Assembly (NCBI RefSeq): GCF_019668465.1
Contig: NZ_AP024828.1
Coordinates: forward strand, 558,001-622,000
From: Mycobacterium senriense
GTDB lineage: Bacteria; Actinomycetota; Actinomycetes; Mycobacteriales; Mycobacteriaceae
Direction: 5' to 3'
Length of the DNA stretch: 64,000 bases
Shown here: positions 46,688 to 55,226 of the stretch, one piece after another
Layout: each line of letters opens with the position of its first letter
How positions within the stretch are numbered: position 1 is the first letter of the stretch
The notes under the pieces: generated by a model
What the model saw: the letters and a program-made list of their open reading frames with translations, nothing else
What the model was told of the DNA's origin: nothing
Database searches by the model: none
Program-made: the position numbers and the translations under genes

Positions 46688-46783
46688 CGCTCTTTTGACC
46701 CGGATTCCCCATGCCCGCGTTCAAGAACCCGCGCATGGCGCCGTCCAGCCACCTAGGGGCGCTCTTGGGCCTAATGCTCGGCA
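46688..46783 (+). pseudogene. Truncated remnant of the styrene-oxide-isomerase-like gene
   Basis: About 95 bp align closely with 44440-44560 of the intact membrane-protein gene. The remnant reads LF-stop-PGFPMPAFKNPRMAPSSHL, against LFTGFALPAVKNARMALSSHL. It has an in-frame stop (TGA at about 46697), no promoter or 5' part, and breaks off before helix 2 is complete. The 3' end of the fragment supplies the stop codon of the convergent MarR gene at 46771. It looks like a decayed second copy. Confidence 0.72.
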
Positions 46784-47265
46784 GGAGCGGTGAATCGAGT
46801 GAGCAGATCCGTCAGTTGTTCCGACTCCCCTGGGCCCATCACCGATACCAGGCGCTCAGCCAGTGGCTCCGCCGCCACGTGAGCGGCGTCGAAAACCTTC
46901 AACCCCTTGGGGGTGATCCCGACCGCCTTCAAACGCCGGTCGCCCGGAACGGATTTGCGGATGGCGAGCCCCATGCGCTCCAGGTCATCCACAACCCGCA
47001 TGATGCCTGCCTTGTCCGAACCCGTCGCGTCGACCAAGTCCCGCTGCTCAGTGGGTCCGCGGTTGACGAGGACGAGCAGCACGGCAAAATGGCGCATTTC
47101 GATGCCCAGCGGTCGAATCGCCTCCGACATCACCGCGGCCGCACGCCGGTGCGCTCGGCGCAGCAGCAAACCGAGAGCGAAAGGCGACGGGTCTCCGGGG
47201 CGGTCGGTCGCGCGGGCGGCGGCACGCCTAGAAGCGTCGCGGGTCATCCGGCTCGCATCTTTCAT
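46771..47265 (-). CDS. MarR-family regulator
   Basis: A 164-residue winged-helix regulator. The DNA-binding core is PTEQRDLVDATGSDKAGIMRVVDDLERMGLAIRKSVPGDRRLKAVGITPKG, with the wing carrying the typical DRR. The N-terminal dimerisation helix is GLLLRRAHRRAAAVMSEAI. The ATG at 47265 overlaps the nitroreductase stop codon (ATGA), so it is the second gene of that operon and probably regulates it. The open frame upstream is antisense-like and excluded. Its last codons lie within the decayed membrane-protein fragment. Confidence 0.86.
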   Translation of the reverse strand: MKDASRMTRDASRRAAARATDRPGDPSPFALGLLLRRAHRRAAAVMSEAIRPLGIEMRHFAVLLVLVNRGPTEQRDLVDATGSDKAGIMRVVDDLERMGLAIRKSVPGDRRLKAVGITPKGLKVFDAAHVAAEPLAERLVSVMGPGESEQLTDLLTRFTAPAEH

Positions 47266-47990
47266 CCGAGTCGAACACCGGACTCTGCCCGTGTGGAATG
47301 TTCCACCTTCCGGAGCCCGGCTGACTCGTCGTCGACGAACGTGACCGTCTCGTCGAGCGGTGCCCGGCCGGTACGTGCGTACTTCACCGCCGGGTCCTCG
47401 TACCCGATCGACATGCCGCAGAAGAGGATCAGTCCGTCCGGTGGTGCCAGAACCTCCGCGACCGTCTCGCGCACCTGCGACCACGCCATCTGCGGACAGC
47501 TATGCAGCCCTTCGGCACGGAGTAGCAGCATGACGGTCTGCAAGTACATCCCGACGTCGGCCCATTGCGCCACACCTAGGTCGCCGTCGATGTAGCAGAA
47601 CAGCGCAGCCGGCGCACCGAAACAGTTCCAGTTCGCGATGGCCGCCCGCTGGCGCGCCTCCCAGTCCTCGCGCGCAATGCCGAGCGCGCTGTACCGCTCC
47701 TTACCGAAGGCGGATCGGCGTTCGCCGTATGGCGATTTCAGTGCGGGCGGGTACATCTGGTACTCCCGCTCGTCCCACGGCTCACCGTGGGCAACGCGCT
47801 CGACGGCGCGCGTCTTGATCTCGTCCAGCAGCGCGCCGGTCACCACATAGATGTTCCACGGCTGGATGTCAGATCCCGATGGCGACCAGGCCGCGGCGGC
47901 CAGCACGCGCTCCAGTACCTCGTTCGGAACGGGTTGGTCGGTAAACCCGCGCACCGCTCGTCGGCTTGTGACTGCCTCGTATACGTCCAT
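47262..47990 (-). CDS. Nitroreductase-family oxidoreductase
   Basis: A 242-residue FMN-type nitroreductase. RRAVRGFTDQPVPNEVLERVL and WSPSGSDIQPWNIYVV (about residues 10-50) bind FMN, the central segment carries ADVGMYLQTVMLLLRAEGL, and the C-terminal motif is LILFCGMSIGYED. It is distinct from the nitroreductase at 4171-4818. The start is at 47990. MarR coupling suggests induction by nitroaromatic, quinone or phenolic compounds, as in other MarR-nitroreductase operons; this is inference. The divergent LLM oxidoreductase lies 229 bp away. Confidence 0.88.
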   Translation of the reverse strand: MDVYEAVTSRRAVRGFTDQPVPNEVLERVLAAAAWSPSGSDIQPWNIYVVTGALLDEIKTRAVERVAHGEPWDEREYQMYPPALKSPYGERRSAFGKERYSALGIAREDWEARQRAAIANWNCFGAPAALFCYIDGDLGVAQWADVGMYLQTVMLLLRAEGLHSCPQMAWSQVRETVAEVLAPPDGLILFCGMSIGYEDPAVKYARTGRAPLDETVTFVDDESAGLRKVEHSTRAESGVRLG

Positions 47991-48021
47991 GATCTCTACC
48001 TACCGTCCGATTCCCTCATTC

Positions 48022-48050
48022 GTATCATATAATACTGTATCAACTGATAC
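48022..48050. promoter_or_regulatory. Candidate MarR operator upstream of the nitroreductase operon
   Basis: The perfect 14-bp palindrome GTATCA-AC-TGATAC at 48037-48050 is accompanied by a further GTATCA half-site at 48022-48027. The region is strongly AT-rich. It lies 32-60 bp upstream of the nitroreductase start, where a MarR protein would block the promoter. It could also affect the divergent oxidoreductase gene. Confidence 0.65.
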
Positions 48051-48219
48051 TATTCCCGAGGATAGCCCAACAAAGCGAAGGCCCCCGTCCCTCGGTGGGC
48101 TTGTCGACGACGCCGTCTCGCTGGTGCTGGATTACAGCCAACCTGCTCGGCCGGTGCCGCACCCATCAGGTTCACACCGCGTCGGAATTCGCTCGCGTGA
48201 GGCGGGGTTGCTCGTGGTT

Positions 48220-49083
48220 ATGACTGAACCAGACACCGCCACTCCGAACCTCGGTCGCTTCGGCTTCTTCGGACTTGGCGCCACCGGCGAACAAGCGCAG
48301 GAGATCGAACGGCTCGGCTACGGCACAATTTGGGTCGCAGGTTCCCCGCCGGCCGAGCTGTCCTTTGTCGAGCCAATCCTGGAAGCGACGACCACCCTGA
48401 AGGTGGCCACCGGCATCGTCAACATCTGGACGGCCGCCGCCCAGCCCGTCGCCGAGTCGTTCCACCGCATCAACGCCGCCTACCCGGGCCGCTTCGTGCT
48501 CGGCATCGGGGTGGGTCACCCCGAAGTCCAGGGGCAATACCGCAAGCCGTACGAAGCGCTGGTGTCGTACCTCGACGAGCTCGACGAATACGGCGTGCCG
48601 GCCGATCAACGCGTGCTTGCCGCGCAGGGGCCGCGCGTGCTGAAGCTGTCGGCCGACCGCACGGCCGGGGCGCACCCGGCCAACGCCACGCCCCGACACA
48701 CCGCGTGGGCTCGCGAGATCATCGGGCCGGATGCGCTGCTGGCGCCCGTGCACAACGTGGTGCTGAACACCGATGATGAGGAAGCCCGCGCCGTCGCGCG
48801 CGCGGGGCTGGACCATTACTTCAGCCTGTCGAACTACGTAAGCAGTTGGAAGCGGCTAGGTTTCACCGACGCCGACGTCACCCGGCCAGGCAGCGACGAG
48901 TTCATCGACGCCGTGGTCGCCCACGGCACTTCCGACCAGATCGCCGAGCGCCTCGGCGAGTATCTGCAGGCCGGCGCCGATCATGTCGCGATCCTGCCGC
49001 TGGGCATCTATGACAATGCATTGGCATTGCCGATATTGGCCGAGCTCGCTGTGTCGCTGGGTCTGTCGGGTCCGCAGGCCTGA
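48220..49083 (+). CDS. LLM-class (luciferase-like) F420-dependent oxidoreductase
   Basis: A 287-residue TIM-barrel protein of the luciferase-like superfamily, probably F420-dependent in mycobacteria. Shared features are GRFGFFGLGATGEQAQEIERLGYGTIWVAGSP at the N terminus, LKVATGIVNIWTA, HRINAAYPGRFVLGIGVGHPE and the C-terminal ADHVAILPLG. The ATG at 48220 is annotated. A GTG two codons earlier (48214) sits at a better distance from GAGGCGGGG and may be the real start; a much longer open frame upstream crosses the operator region and is rejected. The substrate is unknown. It is divergent from the nitroreductase operon. Confidence 0.88.
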   Translation: MTEPDTATPNLGRFGFFGLGATGEQAQEIERLGYGTIWVAGSPPAELSFVEPILEATTTLKVATGIVNIWTAAAQPVAESFHRINAAYPGRFVLGIGVGHPEVQGQYRKPYEALVSYLDELDEYGVPADQRVLAAQGPRVLKLSADRTAGAHPANATPRHTAWAREIIGPDALLAPVHNVVLNTDDEEARAVARAGLDHYFSLSNYVSSWKRLGFTDADVTRPGSDEFIDAVVAHGTSDQIAERLGEYLQAGADHVAILPLGIYDNALALPILAELAVSLGLSGPQA

Positions 49084-49124
49084 TCGCCACGCACGATCGG
49101 TCCCGCGGCGGCGGTGTTCGGCAT

Positions 49125-50654
49125 TCAATCAAAGCGATGCGTAGCCGTGATCGCCGGGTCGAGGCCGAAAACCTCTGTGGGGGCCGACTTTCCCTTCAGC
49201 GCATGGGGGCCTCGGTCAATGAGCCCGGGCGGTGGCGCCTCCAGGGCGTCGACTGTCCGGCTGGTGAGAAGGATCGCATCACCGGTGGACTTGGTGAGTT
49301 GCTCGACGCGGGCCGCGACGTTGACGGCGTCACCGATCAGCGTGAATTCGAGTTTGCCGCCGCCGCCGATGGTTCCGGCGATCACCTTGCCGGTGTTGAT
49401 ACCGATGCCGATGCGAAGCTCACCGCCGAATCGCTCCGCGACCAGACGATGGATGAGCGCGGCGGCGTCCACCGCGGCATCGGCGTGATTCGCGAGGTCG
49501 TTCGGGGCACCGAACACGGCCAGCGCCCCGTCGCCGAGAAACTTGTTGACGTGCCCACCGCCCTCGACGACGGCCGGCACCACGATTTCGAACAAGGCGT
49601 TGAGCCGGGCAACGGTGTCTTCGGCGGTGTTGGCCTCAGCGAACGGGGTGAAGTCGCGGATGTCGACGAACATCACCGACACCTCGCGGCGTTCCCCGGT
49701 GAAAACGTCGTCGCCCTGCTGCAGTAGCCGCGCAGCCAGCGCTGGGTCGACGTAGGTGCCGAACGCACTCTGAAGACGTTGCCGCTCAGCCAATCCCGCC
49801 TGCATGCGATTGAACGATGCGCCCAGCGCGCCGAGGTCGTCGTCCTGAACCACCGGCAGGCGCCGGCTGTAGTCGCCGGCGGCCACCCGTTTCGTCCCTT
49901 CGGCGAGATCGCGAATCGGCCGCAGAGACGGCGCGAGTGCAGCACCGACGGTCATCGGCATCCCGAAGCCGATCACCAACGCGAACCCGATACCTGCAAA
50001 GAGCACCGGTTGCTCACGCGCCCAAGGGAATGCGGCCACCAGCATGGTGCCGTCGACGGCGAACAGGAACGAACTCGCCAGTAGCGCCGCGCTCGACCAA
50101 AAGGCGAAAGTCGGACGAGAGCGGGGCAGGTCATCACCAACCGCCGTGCCGCCGGCGATCGCCATTCTTGCCGGCCTAGCCGCTGCTTCCGCGGTGCCGT
50201 GCACTCCACTCATCACAACGGCCGTTCCCATCAAAGCGCCCAGGACTCCGTACTGCAGGCGTTGCGACCAAGTCGCCCCGGCAACAGCGGCGACAACAAT
50301 GGATGACAGCCCGGTCCACACAGCATTGAAAGCCACCGCCCGAACGACCGTCCCCCGGGCCCAGGCATAGGTGGCGTCCAGTGCGCTCGCCCGATCGACA
50401 TCGCGACCGGTCGCCCATCTCGCCACCAGGCGACTGCGGCCCGCACCGGGAAGCACGGTCACGTACCACGACACAGGTGCGGCAATAAGCGCGAGGACAG
50501 CCGTCTCGATGTACCGACCGGATCCCTGCACGGCAACGATCAACAACAACCAGAAGAGGTACGTCGCCAGCATAAGAGGGAGCCCGAAGGCATAGATCGC
50601 CCACGAGTATCTCGCCTTGAAACGATCCCACGCCCACTGCCAGATGCGGTCCAT
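49125..50654 (-). CDS. Membrane-bound class III adenylate cyclase with HAMP domain
   Basis: A 509-residue cyclase of the mycobacterial six-helix/HAMP/CHD type. Six hydrophobic helices lie between about residues 20 and 265, then HAMP (APSLRPIRDLAEGTKRVAAGDYSRRLPV), then the catalytic domain with VMFVDIRDFTPFAE (metal Asp), KFLGDGALAVFGAP (second metal Asp) and GDAVNVAARVEQL (transition-state Asn/Arg region). It should make cAMP from ATP; Lys in HVNKFLGDG fits the ATP-selecting position. The start is the ATG at 50654. It converges on the LLM gene. It resembles Rv1318c-Rv1320c/Rv3645 rather than any gene at this place in M. tuberculosis. Confidence 0.9.
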   Translation of the reverse strand: MDRIWQWAWDRFKARYSWAIYAFGLPLMLATYLFWLLLIVAVQGSGRYIETAVLALIAAPVSWYVTVLPGAGRSRLVARWATGRDVDRASALDATYAWARGTVVRAVAFNAVWTGLSSIVVAAVAGATWSQRLQYGVLGALMGTAVVMSGVHGTAEAAARPARMAIAGGTAVGDDLPRSRPTFAFWSSAALLASSFLFAVDGTMLVAAFPWAREQPVLFAGIGFALVIGFGMPMTVGAALAPSLRPIRDLAEGTKRVAAGDYSRRLPVVQDDDLGALGASFNRMQAGLAERQRLQSAFGTYVDPALAARLLQQGDDVFTGERREVSVMFVDIRDFTPFAEANTAEDTVARLNALFEIVVPAVVEGGGHVNKFLGDGALAVFGAPNDLANHADAAVDAAALIHRLVAERFGGELRIGIGINTGKVIAGTIGGGGKLEFTLIGDAVNVAARVEQLTKSTGDAILLTSRTVDALEAPPPGLIDRGPHALKGKSAPTEVFGLDPAITATHRFD

Positions 50655-50705
50655 GCCGCGACGGTAGACGCTCAACCGCGGCCCGTGGGCACAGTCAGCA
50701 AACAA

Positions 50706-50739
50706 ACAAGCGCCCCGGCCATGCGGCCGGGGCGCTTGT
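50706..50739 (-). terminator. Strong intrinsic terminator of the groES-groEL1 operon
   Basis: A perfect 15-bp GC-rich stem (ACAAGCGCCCCGGCC and its complement) closes a 4-nt loop. On the minus strand the stem is followed by TTGTTTG. It starts 11 bp after the groEL1 stop and ends before the cyclase start. Confidence 0.88.
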
Positions 50740-50749
50740 CATTGCCTAC

Positions 50750-52366
50750 TCAGTGATGGTGGTGATGACCGTGGCCGTGGTCTTCCTCCTCGGCGGGCTT
50801 GTCCACGATCGCCGTTTCGGTGGTGAGGACCATCCGGGCCACCGAGGCCGCGTTGAGCACCGCCGAACGGGTGACCTTGACCGGGTCGACGACGCCGTCG
50901 GCGATCAGGTCGCCGTAGGACAGGGTGGCCGCGTTGAGTCCCTGTCCGGCAGGCAGTTCGGCCACCTTGTGCACTGCGACCGCGCCGTCGAGCCCGGCGT
51001 TGGTGGCGATCCAGTACAGCGGCGCCGCCAACGCCTCGGAGAACACGTCGACGCCCAGTGCCTGATCACCGGTCAGGGACTCGCGCAGCTTTTTCAGCGC
51101 CTTGCGAGTCTGCAGCAGCGCCGAGCCGCCGCCCGCGACGATGCCCTCCTCGACCGCGGCCTTGGCCGCCGCGACGGCGTCCTCGACGCTTTCCTTGCGT
51201 TCCTTGAGCGCGGTCTCGGTGGCCGCTCCCACCTGGATCACGGCCACGCCGCCGGCCAGCTTGGCCAGCCGCTCCTGCAGCTTTTCCCGGTCCCAGTCGG
51301 AGTCGCTCGCCTCGATCTCGGCACGCAACTGCTTGATCCGGTTGGCCACCGCATCCTTGGAGCCACCGCCGTCGACGATGACGGTGTCGTCCTTGCTGAC
51401 CACCACGCGGCGGGCCGAACCGAGCACGTCCGTGCCGACCTCACGCAACAGCAGGCCCGCGTCGGGGTTGATCACCTGGCCACCGGTCACCACCGCCAGG
51501 TCCTCGAGGAACGCCTTGCGGCGGTCGCCGAAGAACGGCGCCTTGACCGCGACGGCCTTGAGCGTCTTGCGGATGGAGTTGACGACCAGGGTCGCCAGCG
51601 CTTCGCCCTCGATGTCCTCGGCGATGATCAGCAGCGGCTTGCCTGACTCAGCGACCTTCTCCAGCATGGGAAGCAGGTCGGGCAGCGAGCTGATCTTGTC
51701 CTGGTGCAACAGGATCACCGGCTCGTCCAGCACGGCCTGCTGGGCGTCGAAGTCGGTGACGAAATACGCCGACAGGAAGCCCTTGTCGAAACCGACGCCC
51801 TCGGTGAACTCGAGCTCGGTGCTCAGCGTCGAGGATTCTTCGACGCTGACCACGCCGTCGGTGCCGACCTTGGTCATCGCCTCGCCGACCAGCTCACCCA
51901 GCAGCTGGTCGCGCGACGATACGGTCGCCACCTGCGCGATCGCGTCCTTGCCGGAGACCGGGGTGGCCGACGCCAGCAGCGCCTCGGACACCGCGTCGGC
52001 GGCCTTGCTGATGCCCGCCCCCAGCTCGATGGGGTTGGCGCCGGCCGCGACCAGTCGCAGGCCGCCCTTGACCAGCGCCTGCGCCAGCACGGTCGCCGTC
52101 GTGGTGCCGTCGCCCGCGACGTCGTTGGTCTTGGTCGCCACCGACTTCACCAGCTGGGCACCCAGGTTCTCGAACGGGTCTTCCAGGTCGATCTCACGCG
52201 CGACGGTCACACCGTCGTTGGTGACCGTCGGGCCACCGAATGCCTTGGCCAGCACCACATGCCGGCCGCGCGGACCGAGCGTCACCCGCACCGCGTCGGC
52301 GAGCGTGTTCACACCCGCCTCGATGGCGCGACGCGCGGTCTCGTCGTACTCAATGATCTTGCTCAT
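50750..52366 (-). CDS. groEL1: GroEL1 chaperonin (Cpn60.1)
   Basis: A 538-residue 60-kDa chaperonin. The ATPase core has [11 protein letters not shown] and [19 protein letters not shown] (catalytic Asp), the apical domain has [19 protein letters not shown], and the C-terminal equatorial part has [13 protein letters not shown]. The tail ends HGHGHHHHH instead of the Gly-Gly-Met repeats of GroEL2, typical of mycobacterial GroEL1, which is linked to biofilm mycolate synthesis through FAS-II KasA and to metal handling. The start is at 52366. It follows groES on the same transcript, separated by 80 bp that fold into a nested hairpin. Confidence 0.97.
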   Translation of the reverse strand: MSKIIEYDETARRAIEAGVNTLADAVRVTLGPRGRHVVLAKAFGGPTVTNDGVTVAREIDLEDPFENLGAQLVKSVATKTNDVAGDGTTTATVLAQALVKGGLRLVAAGANPIELGAGISKAADAVSEALLASATPVSGKDAIAQVATVSSRDQLLGELVGEAMTKVGTDGVVSVEESSTLSTELEFTEGVGFDKGFLSAYFVTDFDAQQAVLDEPVILLHQDKISSLPDLLPMLEKVAESGKPLLIIAEDIEGEALATLVVNSIRKTLKAVAVKAPFFGDRRKAFLEDLAVVTGGQVINPDAGLLLREVGTDVLGSARRVVVSKDDTVIVDGGGSKDAVANRIKQLRAEIEASDSDWDREKLQERLAKLAGGVAVIQVGAATETALKERKESVEDAVAAAKAAVEEGIVAGGGSALLQTRKALKKLRESLTGDQALGVDVFSEALAAPLYWIATNAGLDGAVAVHKVAELPAGQGLNAATLSYGDLIADGVVDPVKVTRSAVLNAASVARMVLTTETAIVDKPAEEEDHGHGHHHHH

Positions 52367-52390
52367 CAGGCTCCTTCACCTAAACGCGTG

Positions 52391-52436
52391 CCGCCCCGGA
52401 AATCACCCGCGCAAAACGCGGGGATCGCCGGGGCGG
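52391..52436 (-). promoter_or_regulatory. Nested hairpin between groES and groEL1
   Basis: The outer stem CCGCCCCGG/CCGGGGCGG (52391-52399 with 52428-52436) encloses an inner stem CCCGCG/CGCGGG (52406-52411 with 52417-52422). It has no U-tract, so it is more likely an mRNA processing or stability element than a terminator. Cleavage of the groES-groEL1 message has been reported in mycobacteria. Confidence 0.65.
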
Positions 52437-52446
52437 AACACGGTTG

Positions 52447-52749
52447 TTACTTGGAGACGACAGCCAGCACGTCGCGTGCCGACAGGATCAGGTACTCCTC
52501 GCCGCCGTACTTGATCTCGGTGCCGCCGTACTTGCTGTAGATGACGGTGTCGCCTTCCGAGACGTCCAGCGGGATGCGCTTCGCGCCGTCTTCGTCCCAC
52601 CGGCCGGGGCCGACTGCGACGACGGTGCCTTCCTGCGGCTTCTCCTTGGCGGTGTCAGGAATGACCAGACCAGACGCGGTCGTGGTCTCGGCCTCGTTGG
52701 CCTGCACGAGAATCTTGTCCTCGAGTGGCTTGATCTTCACCTTCGCCAC
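52447..52749 (-). CDS. groES: GroES co-chaperonin (Cpn10)
   Basis: A 100-residue Cpn10 that caps GroEL. The sequence is near-identical to M. tuberculosis GroES: the N-terminal [12 protein letters not shown], the mobile loop [19 protein letters not shown], then [34 protein letters not shown] and VLAVVSK. The start is the ATG at 52749. It is transcribed with groEL1 from a CIRCE-controlled promoter about 175-200 bp upstream. The leader contains the stem-loop GGTCCGGG/CCCGGACC at 52777-52797. Confidence 0.97.
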   Translation of the reverse strand: MAKVKIKPLEDKILVQANEAETTTASGLVIPDTAKEKPQEGTVVAVGPGRWDEDGAKRIPLDVSEGDTVIYSKYGGTEIKYGGEEYLILSARDVLAVVSK

Positions 52750-52915
52750 GATTGGAGCCCTCCAGTGTTTGGGTCGGGTCCGGGACGTCCCCGGACCGGA
52801 GTTGACGGCCGGTAAGGGTTGACCCCGAACCGTCCGGGTTATCAGGTGTTCGGCATCCGTCCGTGCCCGAGCGCCGTCGTCGCGGGTGCCGACACAGGGC
52901 TTGGCCGATTGCCAC

Positions 52916-52942
52916 CTAGCACTCTATACATGCGAGTGCTAG
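52916..52942. promoter_or_regulatory. CIRCE element (HrcA operator)
   Basis: The inverted repeat CTAGCACTC-N9-GAGTGCTAG differs from consensus TTAGCACTC-N9-GAGTGCTAA only at the outermost base of each arm. HrcA binding here represses groES-groEL1 until heat or unfolding stress. The adjoining GAGTGCTAGCACTC (52934-52947) forms a second short dyad. Confidence 0.95.
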
Positions 52943-52949
52943 CACTCAA
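52923..52949 (-). promoter_or_regulatory. groES promoter overlapping CIRCE
   Basis: On the minus strand, TTGAGT (52944-52949) is followed after 15 bp by TATAGA (52923-52928). The -10 region lies at the edge of and within CIRCE, so HrcA would occlude RNA polymerase directly. It matches the layout I recall for the M. tuberculosis groES promoter. Confidence 0.65.
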
Positions 52950-53060
52950 GGGCGCCCCGCTGCTTCTGCTCTCGGCGGACATGAGCCACGGTGCGGCGAG
53001 TCGTTCCGGCTCCTCAACGGAATGTGAATAATCGAAACGGTGTACGCCGGCAACTCTTTG

Positions 53061-53720
53061 ATGAACCGCGTCGCCCTCCTCGTGGCGATCGCCATCACGA
53101 TATCGGTCGCCTGCACCAGCTTGATCGGGCCGGCCAATGCCGACCCGAACGGCCGGATGTACGGCAACCCGCAGGAAGCCGCCGCCTACTGGCGCTACCA
53201 GCACCAGGAAGACTGCGGCCTGATGGCCGTCGCCGACGTGGTCGGCCAGCTCACCGGTCACGAGCCCACCCAGGTCGGCATCGAGTTGCGCGGCATCTTC
53301 ACCCCGAGCGAATCCCACGGCGGAGGCGTCTACTTCTTCGACGGCACGTCGCCGCAGGACATGGTCATGCTGCTGCAGCATTACGGCGTCCAGTCCGCGA
53401 TAACCACCGGCAACAGCATGGGGACACTGGAGCAGGACCTAGCCGGCGGACACAAGGTGATTGCCGCGCTCAACGCCGAAACCATCTGGAATTACCCCCA
53501 GGGCAAGGGTCAGCGGACCAAGGCCGATCACGCCGTCGTTGTCACCGGGGTCGACACCGCCAACAACATCGTTCACCTCAACGACAGCGGCACCCCCAAA
53601 GGCCGCGACGAGCAGATCCCCATGGCCACCTTCACCCAAGCCTGGTCGACCAGCGACAACTTACTCATCGTTACCGAGGCAACCGGCTACGGCACCGTGC
53701 CGTGGGTGCCCCACATCTGA
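53061..53720 (+). CDS. Secreted C39-like (papain-fold) peptidase-family protein
   Basis: A 219-residue exported protein. The signal peptide is MNRVALLVAIAITISVACTSLIGPANA, with cleavage after ANA. The mature part has a C39-like cysteine-protease layout: Cys in HQEDCGLMAVADVVGQL, His in KADHAVVVTGVD and the following Asp in VHLNDSGTPKG. These are the expected Cys-His-Asp triad, so a peptidase or transglutaminase-like activity is possible but unproven. The ATG at 53061 is annotated because it opens a clean signal peptide; a GTG at 53040 would add seven residues. It is divergent from groES and converges on tsaD 4 bp away. I do not recall a named M. tuberculosis counterpart here. Confidence 0.8.
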   Translation: MNRVALLVAIAITISVACTSLIGPANADPNGRMYGNPQEAAAYWRYQHQEDCGLMAVADVVGQLTGHEPTQVGIELRGIFTPSESHGGGVYFFDGTSPQDMVMLLQHYGVQSAITTGNSMGTLEQDLAGGHKVIAALNAETIWNYPQGKGQRTKADHAVVVTGVDTANNIVHLNDSGTPKGRDEQIPMATFTQAWSTSDNLLIVTEATGYGTVPWVPHI

Positions 53721-53724
53721 GCCG

Positions 53725-54759
53725 TCAGGGCAACTGCGCTTTTACCACCGGCAGGCCCGGGTCGCTGGGCGCGTCCAGCGGCGAGGGCGGCGCCCCGGCG
53801 GCCACCAGGTGCGCGGCGAAGGACGCGATCATCGCCCCGTTGTCGGTGCACAGCCGGGGCCTGGGGATCCGCAGCGTCAGTCCGGCCGCCGCGCAGCGCT
53901 GCTCCGCCAGCTCGCGCAACCGCGAATTAGCGGCCACTCCCCCGGCGATCAGCAGGGTCTGTACGCCCAGATCGCTGGCGGCGCGCACCGCCTTTTTGGT
54001 CAGCACGTCGGCGACGGCCTCCTGGAACCCGGCCGCGACGTCGGCGTTGACGGCGTCCGGGTGGCTTTCCAGATAGCGCGCGACGGCCGTCTTGAGCCCG
54101 GAGAAGCTGAACGCGTACGGGTCGTCGCGCGGCCCGGTCATGCCGCGCGGGAAGGCGGGGATCTCCGCGGCCTCCCGGCCGCACGTGCGGGCCAGCTCGT
54201 CGAGCACCCTGCCGCCCGGGTAGCCCAGGCCCAGCAGCCGCGCCACCTTGTCGTAGGCCTCGCCGGCGGCGTCGTCGACGGTGCTGCCCAGCTCGACGAT
54301 CGGCTCGCCGAGCGAGCGCACGTGCAACAGGTGGGTATGGCCGCCGGAGACCAGCAGCGCCACACACTCGGGCAGCGGCCCGTGCTCGTAGACGTCGGCG
54401 GCCAGGTGTCCGCCCAGGTGGTTCACCGCGTAGAAGGGCACGTCCCAGGCGGCCGAATACGCTTTCGCCGCGGCGATTCCCACCAACAGGGCGCCGGCCA
54501 GCCCGGGGCCGATGGTGGCCGCGACGACGTCGGGCTTGTCCACGCCGGCGGTCGACAGCGCACGGCGCATGGCGGGGCCCAACGCCTCCAGGTGGGCGCG
54601 TGAAGCGATCTCGGGTACCACGCCGCCGAACCGCACGTGCTCGTCGACGCTGGACGCCACCTCGTCGGCCAGCAGTGTCACGGTGCCGTCGGCGTCCAGT
54701 CGTGCGATGCCGACTCCCGTTTCGTCACAAGAGGTTTCGATCGCGAGGACATTTGTCAT
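53725..54759 (-). CDS. tsaD: TsaD, tRNA N6-threonylcarbamoyladenosine transferase
   Basis: A 344-residue ASKHA-fold protein that transfers threonylcarbamoyl to A37 of ANN-decoding tRNAs (t6A). Motifs present are [12 protein letters not shown] at the N terminus, the metal-binding [24 protein letters not shown], the nucleotide loop [15 protein letters not shown] and CTDNGAMIA. The start ATG overlaps the rimI stop (54756-54759). With TsaB and TsaE encoded upstream in the same operon it forms the t6A synthase; TsaC/Sua5 is not in this window. Formerly annotated gcp, a sialoglycoprotease. Confidence 0.96.
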   Translation of the reverse strand: MTNVLAIETSCDETGVGIARLDADGTVTLLADEVASSVDEHVRFGGVVPEIASRAHLEALGPAMRRALSTAGVDKPDVVAATIGPGLAGALLVGIAAAKAYSAAWDVPFYAVNHLGGHLAADVYEHGPLPECVALLVSGGHTHLLHVRSLGEPIVELGSTVDDAAGEAYDKVARLLGLGYPGGRVLDELARTCGREAAEIPAFPRGMTGPRDDPYAFSFSGLKTAVARYLESHPDAVNADVAAGFQEAVADVLTKKAVRAASDLGVQTLLIAGGVAANSRLRELAEQRCAAAGLTLRIPRPRLCTDNGAMIASFAAHLVAAGAPPSPLDAPSDPGLPVVKAQLP

Positions 54760-55226
54760 GTGCGGGCCTCCCGCCGCATCGTGTACGCGTCGGCGCCGCT
54801 GACGCGGTAGTAGCGGCGGCGCAGGCTGATCTGCTCGAACCCGACGCTGGTATACAGCCCGATGGCCGCCGCGTTGTCGGTGCGGACCTCCAGGTACACC
54901 GCGCCGCCGTCGGCGAAGGTCAGCAGCTCGTCGAGCAGCCGGCGGCCGATGCCCCGGCCCTGGTATGCCGGATCCACGCCGATGGTGTGCACCTCGTACT
55001 CATACGGCGGGGTGCGGCCCAGCCGCGAGATACCGGCGTAGCCGACCAGCGTCTCGCCGACCCGGGCTCCCACGTAATGGTTGTGCGCACTGGCCAATTC
55101 GCGGTGGAATGCCGCCGCGGGCCACGGGTCGTCGCCGTCGAACAGCTGTGCCTCCAGCTCGGCGCAGCGCTGCGCGTCGGACCGGGTCAGGCCGCCGACG
55201 GTGACCGCCCCGCTGTGGGCGGTCAC
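54756..55226 (-). CDS. rimI: RimI, ribosomal-protein/N-terminal GNAT acetyltransferase
   Basis: A 156-residue GNAT. The acetyl-CoA loop is in [21 protein letters not shown] (about residues 80-100, Q/RxxGxG/A), then [22 protein letters not shown] and the C-terminal [18 protein letters not shown]. It acetylates N termini of S18 and, in mycobacteria, a broader set of proteins. The GTG at 55226 is chosen by similarity to Rv3420c; it overlaps the tsaB stop as GTGA. Placement between tsaB and tsaD is conserved in many actinobacteria. Confidence 0.93.
   Translation of the reverse strand: MTAHSGAVTVGGLTRSDAQRCAELEAQLFDGDDPWPAAAFHRELASAHNHYVGARVGETLVGYAGISRLGRTPPYEYEVHTIGVDPAYQGRGIGRRLLDELLTFADGGAVYLEVRTDNAAAIGLYTSVGFEQISLRRRYYRVSGADAYTMRREART

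Larger units (their letters stand above)
52750..53060. other. 311-bp divergent regulatory region, groES versus C39-like gene
   Basis: No gene is supported here. It carries the groES leader with a stem-loop at 52777-52797, the CIRCE element at 52916-52942 and the overlapping promoter. The remaining 110 bp up to the C39-like gene show no clear promoter by eye. Confidence 0.7.

Noticed and set aside
47851..48219. N-terminal extension of the LLM oxidoreductase
   Set aside because: It covers the MarR operator region and part of the nitroreductase gene on the other strand and lacks LLM similarity.
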